A DNA stretch of 53,778 bases. Origin: Bartonella sp. ML70XJBT.G (GTDB lineage Bacteria > Pseudomonadota > Alphaproteobacteria > Rhizobiales > Rhizobiaceae). Below, one piece after another: positions 1 through 7,841 of the stretch; position 1 is the first letter of the stretch; each line of letters starts with the position of its first letter. Location of the stretch: positions 1-53,778 of the forward strand of contig NZ_JAQITA010000015.1 in NCBI RefSeq assembly GCF_028618575.1, in the 5' to 3' direction. Below the pieces are notes generated by a model that saw nothing but the letters and a program-made list of their open reading frames with translations, did not search any database and was not told the DNA's origin. A program made the position numbers and the translations under genes.

Positions 1-251
1 AGCATGCGAATAGCCTTTGCTATATCCTCTTTGCTTGCTTTTTCTGCAAACAGCTCTTGCAATTGATCAAAAGCATCTAAGGCTATCTCTTCCTGCTGTT
101 GTGTTAATTGGCTGCCATCCTTCAAAACAAATGGACCGCTCGGGGGTATCATTGCGTGAATATGCTTCAAAGTACCCTCGATTTCCGATATCCATGATGC
201 TGTCTGCGATGCGTTCACCAATGCTTTTTTGCTTTTGAGTGCAATTTCCAT
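1..251 (-). CDS. Phage hypothetical protein, cut by window edge
   Basis: Leftward reading frame open from an ATG at 251 (alternative GTG at 260) to the window edge, about 83 residues visible. It overlaps the end of the upstream replication-type gene by about 185 bases in another frame. The visible part has a helical N-terminus, then a MIPPSGPF stretch and a glutamine/glutamate-rich helical region. Small proteins of this kind often follow DUF1376 replication genes in phages, so a role in phage replication is possible but inferred. The protein is unidentified. The long overlap means either this frame or the C-terminus of the neighbour could be spurious. Confidence 0.5.
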   Translation of the reverse strand, partial: MEIALKSKKALVNASQTASWISEIEGTLKHIHAMIPPSGPFVLKDGSQLTQQQEEIALDAFDQLQELFAEKASKEDIAKAIRM

Positions 252-1224
252 AGTTGCCACCTTGTTGATTGATTTTATGATCTTTTGAATTCCTTACCCA
301 ATTACGCCATGTTGCTTGCCAATCGATTTTGGTTGCATTTGCTCCGGCTTTTGAACGCCAGTAATCTCGAAACTTTGCCATTTCGACTTTGATACGCTCT
401 GGAGGCAAGCCCTCTGCAAGTGCAAAATCGTAATCAGGTTCGAAATCATCAGGCAATCGAGAGCCTCGATGAGCTTTTGAACGTTTTGGTTTTTTCGAAA
501 CGTTTTCTTGCTCGTGAATGGGAGGTTGTTTGGTTGCTATCGTTTCGATTTGTTCTGATGGGCTTTCAACATCAGCAACCTCTGTTGGCTCGTCAACCAA
601 ATCGTTTGTTTCCAAATCTTCAAAATCGATTTCTTTTTTTGATAAAACGATAGTTTTATTTTTTATATTATAATTGTTAGTGTTATTGTTTATGTTATAT
701 ATAGAAGCATTATTAAGCATGTCATAAGCATCATGCTTAGTATCCTTAAGCATACCGTTAGCACCATGCTTAACAACGTTAGCATAATTTTTAGTATATT
801 TTTCAGGGTTTTCAGGATCCTTAGCATCGTCACAAGCACCATTTTTATGTTTTTCCCATCTTGCTTTTGCTGCCTTTTGTGCTCTCTCTGATAATCTTTT
901 TGACTGATATGCCTTCGATACCTTTTCTAAATTTTCATTACAGTTATTGAGTTCTTCTTCAACATCCAAACTCCACAAACGACCGTCTTCTGAAAGAATA
1001 ATGTGTTTGGTTTCCAATAAAAGATCTAATGCTTTCTGAAATCTTTTAACTGAACAGCCAGCCAATAAAGATAATACTCGAAAATTCTTCGTAAGCGGTT
1101 CTCCGGTGCGAAGCATTTGAAATCGCAACTTGACATATATAAAACCTTCAAAAGAAGGCAAATGTGCAAGATCAAGAAGCCACTTGTCTGCAAAAAGCCT
1201 CGTCCACGGTATTTTACTGGACAT
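67..1224 (-). CDS. DUF1376/YdaU-like phage replication protein
   Basis: Product of about 385 residues. The N-terminal 120 residues begin SSKIPWTRLFADKWL and continue with a winged-helix-like segment (LSLLAGCSVKRFQKAL), then an alanine/arginine-rich basic segment (AQKAAKARWEKH). This layout is typical of DUF1376 proteins near phage replication genes. The middle is low complexity and asparagine-rich, consistent with a linker. A conserved C-terminal block follows (LPDDFEPDYDFALAEGLPPERI, then a W-x6-W region around DYWRSKAGANATKIDWQATWRNW), as in phage replication initiators that load helicase. The frame is open to 1305, but the ATG at 1224 starts the recognisable domain. Likely role: replication initiation of the prophage. 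Family call fairly sure; biochemical role inferred. Confidence 0.75.
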   Translation of the reverse strand: MSSKIPWTRLFADKWLLDLAHLPSFEGFIYVKLRFQMLRTGEPLTKNFRVLSLLAGCSVKRFQKALDLLLETKHIILSEDGRLWSLDVEEELNNCNENLEKVSKAYQSKRLSERAQKAAKARWEKHKNGACDDAKDPENPEKYTKNYANVVKHGANGMLKDTKHDAYDMLNNASIYNINNNTNNYNIKNKTIVLSKKEIDFEDLETNDLVDEPTEVADVESPSEQIETIATKQPPIHEQENVSKKPKRSKAHRGSRLPDDFEPDYDFALAEGLPPERIKVEMAKFRDYWRSKAGANATKIDWQATWRNWVRNSKDHKINQQGGNYGNCTQKQKSIGERIADSIMDIGNRGYFEAYSRNDTPERSICFEGWQPINTTAGRDSLRCF

Positions 1225-1351
1225 ATATCCCCCTTCTTTCCATAAGTATAAAATTGCTAAAGTATCTGCTTCATTATCGTCTTTAGGCGCATCCCTTTTG
1301 TACACACCGACTTAATCATTTTTTCTTTTGAGGTATGTCCCTTACTTGTCA

Positions 1352-1447
1352 TTACTTTCTTAACTGTACCAAACGGAATGCTTTCATAGGAATTTGGTGA
1401 TGTTCACACCAAGCTCTTAAGTGACCATCTGCACCGCAAATTGTCAT
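1352..1447 (-). CDS. Possible tiny phage ORF or remnant
   Basis: A 31-codon leftward frame starting ATG ACA ATT TGC. It encodes a cysteine/histidine-containing peptide (GADGHLRAWCEHH) that looks less random than its surroundings. It lies just upstream of the replication gene, in the gap 1225-1610. The ribosome site is weak and the family is unknown. It may be a fragment of a longer broken gene. The palindrome GGATTATAATCC sits just upstream at 1494-1505. Confidence 0.25.
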   Translation of the reverse strand: MTICGADGHLRAWCEHHQIPMKAFRLVQLRK

Positions 1448-1610
1448 CTTGTCTTGGTACTAGATTAAGATAAAGAATGGTTTGTGAATTAATGGATTAT
1501 AATCCCCCTCAAGGCTATTGCGTATTTAAGCGTGCGACATAACAGAGCATATTGTGATTGTCTGTTTTGAAAAAGTAACCTCCCAACGATTTTCGAAAAT
1601 TGGGGGAGAT

Positions 1611-2359
1611 ATGATGCAAGAATGGGTAAAGATATATCTTACAGGTTTAGTATCATTTCCTGTATTGCTTTTGGTAGCACTTATCTTAAGATACAAAGAC
1701 CGTAAAGAAGCAGCCAAAATCCACAAAGAGGATTCAGAAACAGCTGCAAAAAAACGAGAAGAAGACAGAGAATAGATAACCAAATAATTTGCAGAAAACC
1801 AAAAACAAACTACAGCGCTTGAAAAGCAAGAAAAATTGACAAAAGATTTTACTGAATGGACAGAACAACATGTTGAAACTTTGTTACCTACTTCAAGATA
1901 ATATCTAGCGTTCGAAAGGCTCTTAGAGCCACTAGACCACAAGAGTGGTATCTTATATAATGGATTTGTATTGAAGATTACAAATCTCACAAAAAGAAAT
2001 ATTGCAATAAGAAACGTAAAAATATCAGAACGCTGCTTCTTCGAATTTTTTGAATATACTGGTTGATTTACTAAGTGTTGATCTGATCTATCGCAAGATT
2101 CCGTCATCATTAAGAGAATAACTCCCAAACGCATTTCTTTAGATCCCAAAGAGATCAAATTAAATGCTACGGTATCACTTGCTTTAAATTTATTTCTTAT
2201 ACCTGCTGGTGAGTACATTGTTTTTACTTTCGATTAAGTTTTAGCGCTTCTGAATTCAATGGTTACAATATTGTAAATTGTACTCTTGAATACACTTTAC
2301 CTGATAATCCAAAGAAGAATACATCACGGCTTGTTTCTGGGTGTCGCAACCACGTTTAA
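1611..2359 (+). pseudogene. Decayed membrane-anchored phage protein
   Basis: From ATG 1611 the frame encodes one N-terminal membrane segment (LTGLVSFPVLLLVALIL) and a charged coiled-coil-like stretch. A TAG at 1773-1775 interrupts it. The same frame then keeps reading as sensible protein to 2237 through further stops (TAA, TAA, TGA, TGA), with phrases such as NLTKRNIAIRNVKISE and LNLFLIPAGEYIVFTFD. A shift of one base near 2234 continues it to 2359 (FNGYNIVNCTLEYTLPDNP). So this is one gene of about 245 codons that has collected nonsense mutations and one frameshift. Function unknown. The long open frame on the opposite strand (1526-2218) is its shadow. Confidence 0.7.
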
Positions 2360-2641
2360 AAGTCGTTTATTGCAATTAAACAGATTTATTATGAAGTTGA
2401 TCTCAAAACACAGCTGTTAATTCCCAATCCTTAAGTTGGGAATTTCTGAAGTCAAAATTAAATACATTCTCCTAGTAAGAGAAACTCAACCAATCTAGCT
2501 TCTCCTTTTTCGTTTTAAGCAGCTGATTTTATTATTTAACGCATCAATCAATCCCATTGTAAATCCAATTTTAATCTTTGCTTATAAACATTTTATTTTT
2601 TTCTTAATGAAAGTGGAAAGGTCTGCAAGTACTACTTACTG
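2360..2641. other. Non-coding stretch with one inverted repeat
   Basis: No convincing gene. It holds a perfect 9-base inverted repeat (AATTCCCAA at 2419-2427 and TTGGGAATT at 2436-2444, 8-base loop). This could act as a terminator-like hairpin between the plus-strand pseudogene and the leftward Cro-like unit, but there is no clear T-run. Confidence 0.4.
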
Positions 2642-2800
2642 TTATTCAATTGTCTCGTCGCGCTCTACAAGAGTTATTTTATGCCATCTCATCCAACTAT
2701 CAAATTTTGACATATGCCATTCTTCCACTAATCTATCTCCATTCTCGATTTTCATATTGCAACCTATTAATTTGCAGATTTGTGCGTAGAGTTTTTTCAA
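2642..2800 (-). CDS. Small phage protein downstream of the Cro-like gene
   Basis: Leftward frame of 52 codons from a TTG at 2800, or 37 codons from ATG 2755. It encodes a tryptophan-rich C-terminus (VEEWHMSKFDSWMRWHKI). It lies 27 bases after the stop of the HTH gene and in exactly the same reading frame, so the two could once have been one protein, or the second could be made by reinitiation or read-through. No family recognised. The composition looks coding, but the length makes the call tentative. Confidence 0.45.
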   Translation of the reverse strand: MKKLYAQICKLIGCNMKIENGDRLVEEWHMSKFDSWMRWHKITLVERDETIE

Positions 2801-2827
2801 TATTCCGTTTCTTATAGTCTTTATTCT

Positions 2828-3079
2828 TTAAGAGTGTGTATGGTGCTGCTGATAATCATTGTTATCTGTAGGAGCAGCAATAAAAGTGGGCATAGAGTTA
2901 GAGCTATCTTTTAATTTTTGCAGTTTGAGATAATTGATTACGGAGATAGTCCCTCTTTTTTCCCACTTACAGACAGCTGGTTGGGTTACACCAAGTGTTT
3001 TAGCCATTTCTGATTGTGTCCAATTAAATTTGACCCGTATTAACTTAGTCAAATTTTTAAAATCTTCTCGTTGTTTCAT
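2828..3079 (-). CDS. Cro/XRE-type helix-turn-helix repressor
   Basis: 83 residues. Residues 10-60 form a Cro/C1-type HTH; TQSEMAKTLGVTQPAVCKWEKRG is the classic helix-turn-recognition-helix. The tail is short and polar, ending in a histidine run. It is transcribed away from the S24-domain repressor gene, with about 110 bases between their starts. This is the usual cro/cI layout of a lambdoid switch, except that here the small protein lies on the left. It probably binds the operators in the shared intergenic region. Confidence is high for the fold and moderate for the Cro role. Confidence 0.85.
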   Translation of the reverse strand: MKQREDFKNLTKLIRVKFNWTQSEMAKTLGVTQPAVCKWEKRGTISVINYLKLQKLKDSSNSMPTFIAAPTDNNDYQQHHTHS

Positions 3080-3116
3080 TTAAAAGCTCCAATTATAGCT
3101 TCTTAACCATTTATTC

Positions 3117-3134
3117 ATATAATTATAGTTATAT
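3117..3134. promoter_or_regulatory. Putative prophage operator, copy 1
   Basis: ATATAATTATAGTTATAT is an 18-base near-perfect dyad (one mismatched pair) between the divergent repressor genes. A 20-base stretch containing it (TATAATTATAGTTATATAAA, 3118-3137) recurs exactly at 3908-3927, upstream of the rightward gene at 3980. Repetition at both promoter regions of a phage switch suggests repressor binding. Confidence 0.6.
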
Positions 3135-3140
3135 AAAGTC

Positions 3141-3170
3141 AAGTAAATTTACTTTTATCAACGATAAAAG
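3141..3170. promoter_or_regulatory. Overlapping palindromes before the CI-like start
   Basis: AAGTAAATTTACTT (3141-3154) is a perfect 14-base palindrome. It runs into a perfect inverted repeat CTTTTATC/GATAAAAG (3152-3159 and 3163-3170, 3-base loop) ending 18 bases before the repressor ATG. Candidates are a second operator and a 5' UTR hairpin affecting repressor translation. Confidence 0.45.
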
Positions 3171-3188
3171 AAATAGGGTAACAAAAGT

Positions 3189-3806
3189 ATGAGTAATAAG
3201 TCTAATATCGTAAGTACATTAAAAAAGATTTTGACTGAGTTTAACTTAACGCAAGAAGATGTGGCAAAACGGCTGAACGTGACACAAGCTTCAGTGTCTA
3301 AGTGGTTAAAAGATTCTGATCCCCGTGGTTCTAACCGAGATGCCATTTTGGAATTATATAGAGAATTAAAAGGGGAGAACCACTTAACAACTTTTGTTCC
3401 GCTTATGGGGTATATCGGAGCGGGAACACAGATAGATCCAAGCTTTGAACAAATCCCAGAAGACGGTCTTGAACAAGTAGAAATTCCTTTTGCCTTACCT
3501 GATGATATGGTTGCTTTTGAAGTTAAAGGAGATTCTATGCTTCCAGCGTATAAAAATGGAGATATGGTTATTGTAAGACGGCGTCAAATCAAAACGATAG
3601 AATCCTTCTTTGGGAAAGAAGCTGTTGTTCTCACACATGATAATAAAAGATACATAAAGCAGATTAGCAGAGGGATGAATGGTGAGATAGATTTACTTTC
3701 TTGGAATGCGCTTCCCATTAAGAATGTTAAAATTGCATGGATTGGAGAAATTTTTGCTATCTTACCAATAAATTCTTACAGTAAAATAGCTCGATATTAT
3801 CGTTAA
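3189..3806 (+). CDS. CI-like prophage repressor with S24 peptidase domain
   Basis: 205 residues. The N-terminal HTH (about 5-60) contains TQEDVAKRLNVTQASVSKWL. The C-terminal LexA/UmuD-type S24 domain has the self-cleavage site Ala78-Gly79 (IGAGT), nucleophile Ser116 (KGDSMLP) and a general-base lysine in RYIKQ (Lys157). All parts needed for RecA-stimulated autocleavage are present, so the protein should keep the prophage silent and be inactivated by DNA damage. It is divergent from the Cro-like gene across putative operators. The ORF looks intact although many neighbours are decayed. Confidence 0.9.
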   Translation: MSNKSNIVSTLKKILTEFNLTQEDVAKRLNVTQASVSKWLKDSDPRGSNRDAILELYRELKGENHLTTFVPLMGYIGAGTQIDPSFEQIPEDGLEQVEIPFALPDDMVAFEVKGDSMLPAYKNGDMVIVRRRQIKTIESFFGKEAVVLTHDNKRYIKQISRGMNGEIDLLSWNALPIKNVKIAWIGEIFAILPINSYSKIARYYR

Positions 3807-3907
3807 TTATTAGCTATATTAAAAAATGCTTTCCTCTTCTTATTTTGCAAGATGTTATAATAATTTTTATAAAAATATAACTTTTTATAATTTTTTGCTT
3901 GCTAATT

Positions 3908-3927
3908 TATAATTATAGTTATATAAA
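3908..3927. promoter_or_regulatory. Putative prophage operator, copy 2
   Basis: Exact 20-base copy (TATAATTATAGTTATATAAA) of the sequence at 3118-3137, containing the 16-base core dyad. It lies 52 bases upstream of the start of the next rightward gene, where it could overlap the rightward early promoter. Confidence 0.6.
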
Positions 3928-3979
3928 TATATAAAAATTAACACAAACAACCGCCAAGAGGCGTTAGGGAGGGGAAATC

Positions 3980-4354
3980 ATGGAAAAGCCAATTCTTATT
4001 AATCCTGATGAAATTTTATTAGTTGTCTACGATGATGATCAACACATTGCTCAGTCAGGATCACTTGATGCAGGTCAAGTTCAGGCAATTATTGATGAGG
4101 CAGATGATGCAATACAAATCCTTCGTGTGAATCCTTTTGAAAATAGTTGTGAAGATATCTCTGAAGAGATTGCAGAAGCATATGTAGAAGAAAATATTGA
4201 ACGTCTCGATGAGGATAGTGAGGTTCATTACTTTATACGCGAAAGTGATGCTTACAATAGATTTTTAGATGATTTAGCACAGCAAGAATATGATGACGAA
4301 ATTTATGGCACCTATGAAGAGCAGAATCGTTTACGTCTTAGTGATGTCATTTAA
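3980..4354 (+). CDS. Acidic phage early protein of unknown function
   Basis: 124 residues, strongly acidic (many Asp/Glu throughout), no membrane segment and no recognised domain. A strong ribosome site (AGGGAGGGG) lies upstream of ATG. It is the first gene rightward of the repressor and follows the second operator-like repeat, so it is probably the first repressed early gene. Acidic small proteins in this position are sometimes anti-repression, DNA-mimic or anti-defence proteins. That is only a possibility here. Confidence 0.7.
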   Translation: MEKPILINPDEILLVVYDDDQHIAQSGSLDAGQVQAIIDEADDAIQILRVNPFENSCEDISEEIAEAYVEENIERLDEDSEVHYFIRESDAYNRFLDDLAQQEYDDEIYGTYEEQNRLRLSDVI

Positions 4355-4416
4355 ACTCTAAAGGCATTTGTAAAACCCTCTCTTTTTTTCCATCAATAAC
4401 TAATTAGAGTAAACTT

Positions 4417-4833
4417 ATGAACGCATACGGCACTAATAAGAATAGTGAAGGGTATCTCATACCTAAAAACGAGGTAGATAACAAAATCGGTTATGTCCAA
4501 ATGGTCAATGCCTATGTCATGCATAGACGCTTACATTTGAAACAAGATTTTTTCACGTGGGTTAATGATTGTGTTAAAAAATTTGCTCTGAAAGAAAGCG
4601 TGGATTTTGTTTTTACAAAACAAGAATGGAACAGACAAAAGATTTGTCAAAAATCTGCAATAAAAGCAGATAAAACCAATAATCATTACTTCAAAATTTA
4701 TACAAAAAAGAAAGTTTCTACAGCGGAATGCCGTAGGAACCTAAGCTATATATCAAATCTTCTATTTTCATTAATTGAGGAGGTGATGATGCAAAACTTT
4801 ATGAGAACATCTGAAAAGATACGAGCTTCTTGA
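4417..4833 (+). CDS. AntA/AntB-type phage antirepressor-like protein
   Basis: 138 residues. Residues 27-75 (VNAYVMHRRLHLKQDFFTWV, then an acidic/aromatic VDFVFTKQEW) match the pattern of the AntA/AntB antirepressor domain, in which a Val-Asn-Ala-x-x-(L/M)-H start is followed by F-x-x-W-I/V. The usual C-terminal ANT domain is absent; the rest is basic. It probably interferes with the CI-like repressor. It lies between the acidic early protein and a Rha/KilAC-type gene 12 bases downstream, so transcription is probably shared. Confidence 0.7.
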   Translation: MNAYGTNKNSEGYLIPKNEVDNKIGYVQMVNAYVMHRRLHLKQDFFTWVNDCVKKFALKESVDFVFTKQEWNRQKICQKSAIKADKTNNHYFKIYTKKKVSTAECRRNLSYISNLLFSLIEEVMMQNFMRTSEKIRAS

Positions 4834-4845
4834 AAGGAGTTCATT

Positions 4846-5577
4846 ATGCATAATCTTATGACACTTGCAGAAAACAATTCTAATAACCAAACCGTTCAAA
4901 CTATGTCTAGTCGTGAAATTGCAGAGTTATGCGGTAAAAGACATGAGCATGTGATGTGTGATATCAAGAAAATGCTTGAAGAACTTAACGACCTCAAATT
5001 TGGGATGGTTGATTTTAATAGTTATTATCTTGATAGCAAAGGTGAAAGACGCCCTTGTTATAATCTCCTAAAGTATGAATGTTTAATTCTCATATCTGGT
5101 TACAGCACTGCTTTACGCGCAAAAATAATGGACCGTTGGCAAAAATTGGAAAAGCGAGTGGCGGTTTCACAAATCGACTATTCAAGTCCAAAAACTATGA
5201 TTGGATTTCTGAATTATCGACAAGGGCAAATAGATCAAAAAGACATCATCATTGAAGATTTAAAACCAAAAGCAATGGCTCTTGAAAGTTTACAGCGCCA
5301 TGATGGGCTCTTCGGTTTTAGAGAAGCCGCTAAAATACTCGAGATGCAACCAAAACAATTCATTCAGTTTTTACAGCAAAAAGGTTAGGTTTATAGACGT
5401 GCAGCAGGTGAAAATTTGCTACCGTATCAAGACAAAACCCAAAAATAACTTATGGATTGTCCAACGATCACACTTCAAATCCCAAATGGAATAGAAAAAG
5501 TCATTCCTTACGCAAAAATTACCACAAAAGGCATGGGGCTTTTGTCTCAAGAACTTAAATTACAAAGCATGCATTAA
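4846..5577 (+). pseudogene. Rha-type antirepressor with KilAC end, split by stops
   Basis: The first 180 codons encode a Rha regulatory domain (MSSREIAELCGKRHEHVMCD, residues 20-110) and then the start of a KilAC/ANT domain (FGFREAAKILEMQPKQFIQF). A TAG at 5386-5388 stops it after QQKG. The same frame then continues with the expected rest of KilAC (VYRRAAGENLLPYQDKTQK), hits a TAA at 5446-5448 and goes on to 5577 (ITTKGMGLLSQEL). KilAC domains normally have Trp-(V/L/I)-Tyr-(R/K) here, so the first stop is probably a TGG to TAG change. The 180-residue fragment may still be made. Confidence 0.8.
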
Positions 5578-5578
5578 T

Positions 5579-5917
5579 AATGAAAATGATCTTGGTGGAT
5601 TTATCGGCATGAAGGCAAGCTAAATTATGAGGATGAGTGTTGGGGTGCAGGGAAGCTTGGGTTTATGGGGACATCGAGGTTTTTGGTAACGCTGAGATTG
5701 TTGGTGGTGCTTGTATTGAACAGGATGCTAAGTGTTTGATTATGCGATAGTTTGTGGTTGTGCATTTATGAATGGGAAAGCTAAAATTTATAACAGTCCA
5801 TTGATTTCCATCAGAGCAAAATTGGGGGGAAATAGTGAAATGTGTGGTGATTCATTTATTCAGGAAAACGCAGAGATTATTAATGATGGAATTCCCTCAA
5901 CAGGTGAGAGACAATAA
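5579..5917 (+). pseudogene. Decayed beta-helix repeat protein
   Basis: Pieces in several frames join into one protein with hexapeptide-like repeats: NENDLGGFIG, then AWVYGDIEVFGNAEIVGGAC and IEQDAK, then a third frame from about 5732 with AIVCGCAFMNGKAKIYNSP and GGNSEMCGDSFIQENAEI. The repeated aliphatic-Gly-x-Ala pattern is that of left-handed beta-helix proteins found as hypothetical genes in Bartonella and enteric prophages. At least two frameshifts and two stops are needed to read it, so it is not functional. The 61-residue open frame at 5732-5917 is its last third. Confidence 0.65.
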
Positions 5918-5920
5918 ATC

Positions 5921-6169
5921 ATGTATAAATATGAAGTTAAACCTATTTTGTGTTCGCAGTTAGTTGTGAGAAATACTCATAATTTAGATGAAATTTGTAT
6001 CACTATCTCTGGAGATAAGGGGGAATTCTACGTAAATAGCATAATTCCTAAAGACAAAATCAATACCTTTTTAAGTGAAGATAATGTGGTGCAAATGGAA
6101 CTTATAAAATCACAATGCTTTGCATTTTCACACGAATTAGACCGTTTACGTGTACTGGATTTGAAATGA
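5921..6169 (+). CDS. Small hypothetical phage protein
   Basis: 82 residues, no membrane segment. Alternating hydrophobic and charged strands suggest a compact beta-rich fold. The ATG lies 4 bases after the end of the decayed repeat gene. Not recognised. The location before the recombination genes fits a phage early accessory protein. Confidence 0.5.
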   Translation: MYKYEVKPILCSQLVVRNTHNLDEICITISGDKGEFYVNSIIPKDKINTFLSEDNVVQMELIKSQCFAFSHELDRLRVLDLK

Positions 6170-6355
6170 TAGCACCAAATTAAGATGGATCTTTCTTGTT
6201 GACGCATATTTTAATCATTGTGCATATATCAAATGCATTCCAATTGATCGGATTGTACAACCTGTAAAGACAAAACTCTAATAATACCAAACAATTTTTA
6301 ACATGTGCGTGATTCACGCCACGGGGGAGTTGTGTGCAAATATGAGGAAACAAAA

Positions 6356-7216
6356 ATGAATGAGTTAAATACCACAAAAACTGAATTAATAAAAAAAACA
6401 AGCGATTGTAGAATTAAACCTACAGCTATGGAGCTCATTCTAGACAAAAGATTAAAAAATGATATCGACATGGATCGTTTAGAGTGCCTCATTGCATTGC
6501 GAGAAAAAGAAAGAGAACGACAAAGCGGTCAAAATTTTGACCATGATCTTTCCGCTATACAAATGGAATATCAAGAAATACAAAAAAACGCTACAAACAC
6601 CCATACAAATAGCCAATATACGACGCTTGATCAGTATATTGATACAGCAAAGGATATTCTTTCAAAATACCACTTTACTTTGTTTTTTTGTATCAAAGAA
6701 CAGAGTGCAGACAGTGTAATTATAGAAATGACTTTAAAACATTCATCTGGAAAAAACATATCAATAGAAGGCAGATTTTCCCTTGACGTAAAAGGAAGAA
6801 AATTAGACATACTATCGGTTGGTTCTACTATCACCTACGCACAGCGATACCTGTTAAGTATGCTTCTTAATGTTGCAAGCAAAGAAGATGTGAGCCAACA
6901 AAATGATACAGATGGGAATAAGCCTATTAAAAAAGCTTCTCCGCGGCAGATCAATGAAATCAGAACCCTCATAGAACAAACCCAATCACAAAAAGCAAAG
7001 GAACTTAATTATATCAAAGTCAAAAAACTTGATGATATGTTTGATAGACAAGCACAAATGGTATTGCATCTTTTGAAAGAGAAACAAAAGACCACGAAAC
7101 AACAATTTCTCCCACAACAAGAGCAAATAGACGCTCCTATACAAGATGCCCAATATTTTCATATCCAAGATATCGAATATGTATCAACACAACAAAAACA
7201 ACAAATGGCGGTGTGA
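6356..7216 (+). CDS. ERF-family single-strand annealing recombinase
   Basis: 286 residues from ATG 6356, chosen for the GAGGAAAC ribosome site and the domain start; the frame is open back to 6305. The core (about 75-200) has the ERF signature SVGSTITYAQRYLLSMLLNV followed by ED, which marks the Erf superfamily of phage annealing proteins. A glutamine/lysine-rich tail follows. It anneals complementary single strands during phage recombination together with a 5'-3' exonuclease, which is the next gene. Its stop overlaps the region of the exonuclease start, so the two are coupled. Confidence 0.88.
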   Translation: MNELNTTKTELIKKTSDCRIKPTAMELILDKRLKNDIDMDRLECLIALREKERERQSGQNFDHDLSAIQMEYQEIQKNATNTHTNSQYTTLDQYIDTAKDILSKYHFTLFFCIKEQSADSVIIEMTLKHSSGKNISIEGRFSLDVKGRKLDILSVGSTITYAQRYLLSMLLNVASKEDVSQQNDTDGNKPIKKASPRQINEIRTLIEQTQSQKAKELNYIKVKKLDDMFDRQAQMVLHLLKEKQKTTKQQFLPQQEQIDAPIQDAQYFHIQDIEYVSTQQKQQMAV

Positions 7217-7217
7217 G

Positions 7218-7841
7218 ATGGAACAAAGAACAGCAGAGTGGTTTCAAGCCCGTTTAGGTAAAGTCACTGCTTCGAATATTTATAACATACTCAGTAAAAC
7301 AGTTAAAGGATCGCCTACAAGCAAATATGAGGACTACAAAATAAAGCTTATGACAGAGCGATTAACAGGGGAAATAAGTCAATCTTATACTATACCTGCT
7401 ATGCAATGGGGCGTTAAATATGATGAGAATGCACTAAAAGAATATGAATTCATTTATGGTACAGAGGTCACAAAGTGTGGATTTATCCAACATCCTACAA
7501 TGGAAATGGCCGGAGCAAGCCCTGATGGGCTTGTTGGTGAAGATGGTTTGGTTGCGATTAAATGTCTACAATCAATCCACCATCTACGCTTTTATATGGA
7601 TGGCAATATCAAGCCTGAATATATCGCACAAATGCAATTCCAAATGGCTTGTACGGGACGCAAATGGTGTCATTTCATTAGTTTTGATCCGCATTTTGTA
7701 GGCAGATCATCTCATTTGCGCATGAAAATTAAACGCGTTGACCGTGATGACAAACATATTGAAGAAATCAATCAAGCTGTCGCAGTCTTTTTAGGGGAAA
7801 TAGAGCGAGACCTGAAGCAGATCTTGACACAAGCTGCTTGA
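7218..7841 (+). CDS. YqaJ/lambda-exonuclease-like recombinase nuclease, catalytic Glu lost
   Basis: 207 residues from ATG 7218, immediately after the ERF stop. N-terminus EQRTAEWFQARLGKVTASN is the hallmark of the YqaJ viral recombinase family. Motif II is GASPDG (Asp103). Motif III should be (L/I)-E-(I/L)-K-C-P ten residues on, but here it is VAIKCL: Ala113 replaces the metal-binding Glu, Lys115 is kept, and Pro is Leu. The codon GCG (7554-7556) is one base from GAG. The fold is otherwise complete. The protein probably cannot resect DNA, or does so poorly. Confidence 0.88.
   Translation: MEQRTAEWFQARLGKVTASNIYNILSKTVKGSPTSKYEDYKIKLMTERLTGEISQSYTIPAMQWGVKYDENALKEYEFIYGTEVTKCGFIQHPTMEMAGASPDGLVGEDGLVAIKCLQSIHHLRFYMDGNIKPEYIAQMQFQMACTGRKWCHFISFDPHFVGRSSHLRMKIKRVDRDDKHIEEINQAVAVFLGEIERDLKQILTQAA

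Noticed and set aside
1526..2218. 230-codon leftward open frame
   Set aside because: It is antisense to a decayed but clearly readable plus-strand protein; its own translation is low in coding character and has no domain.
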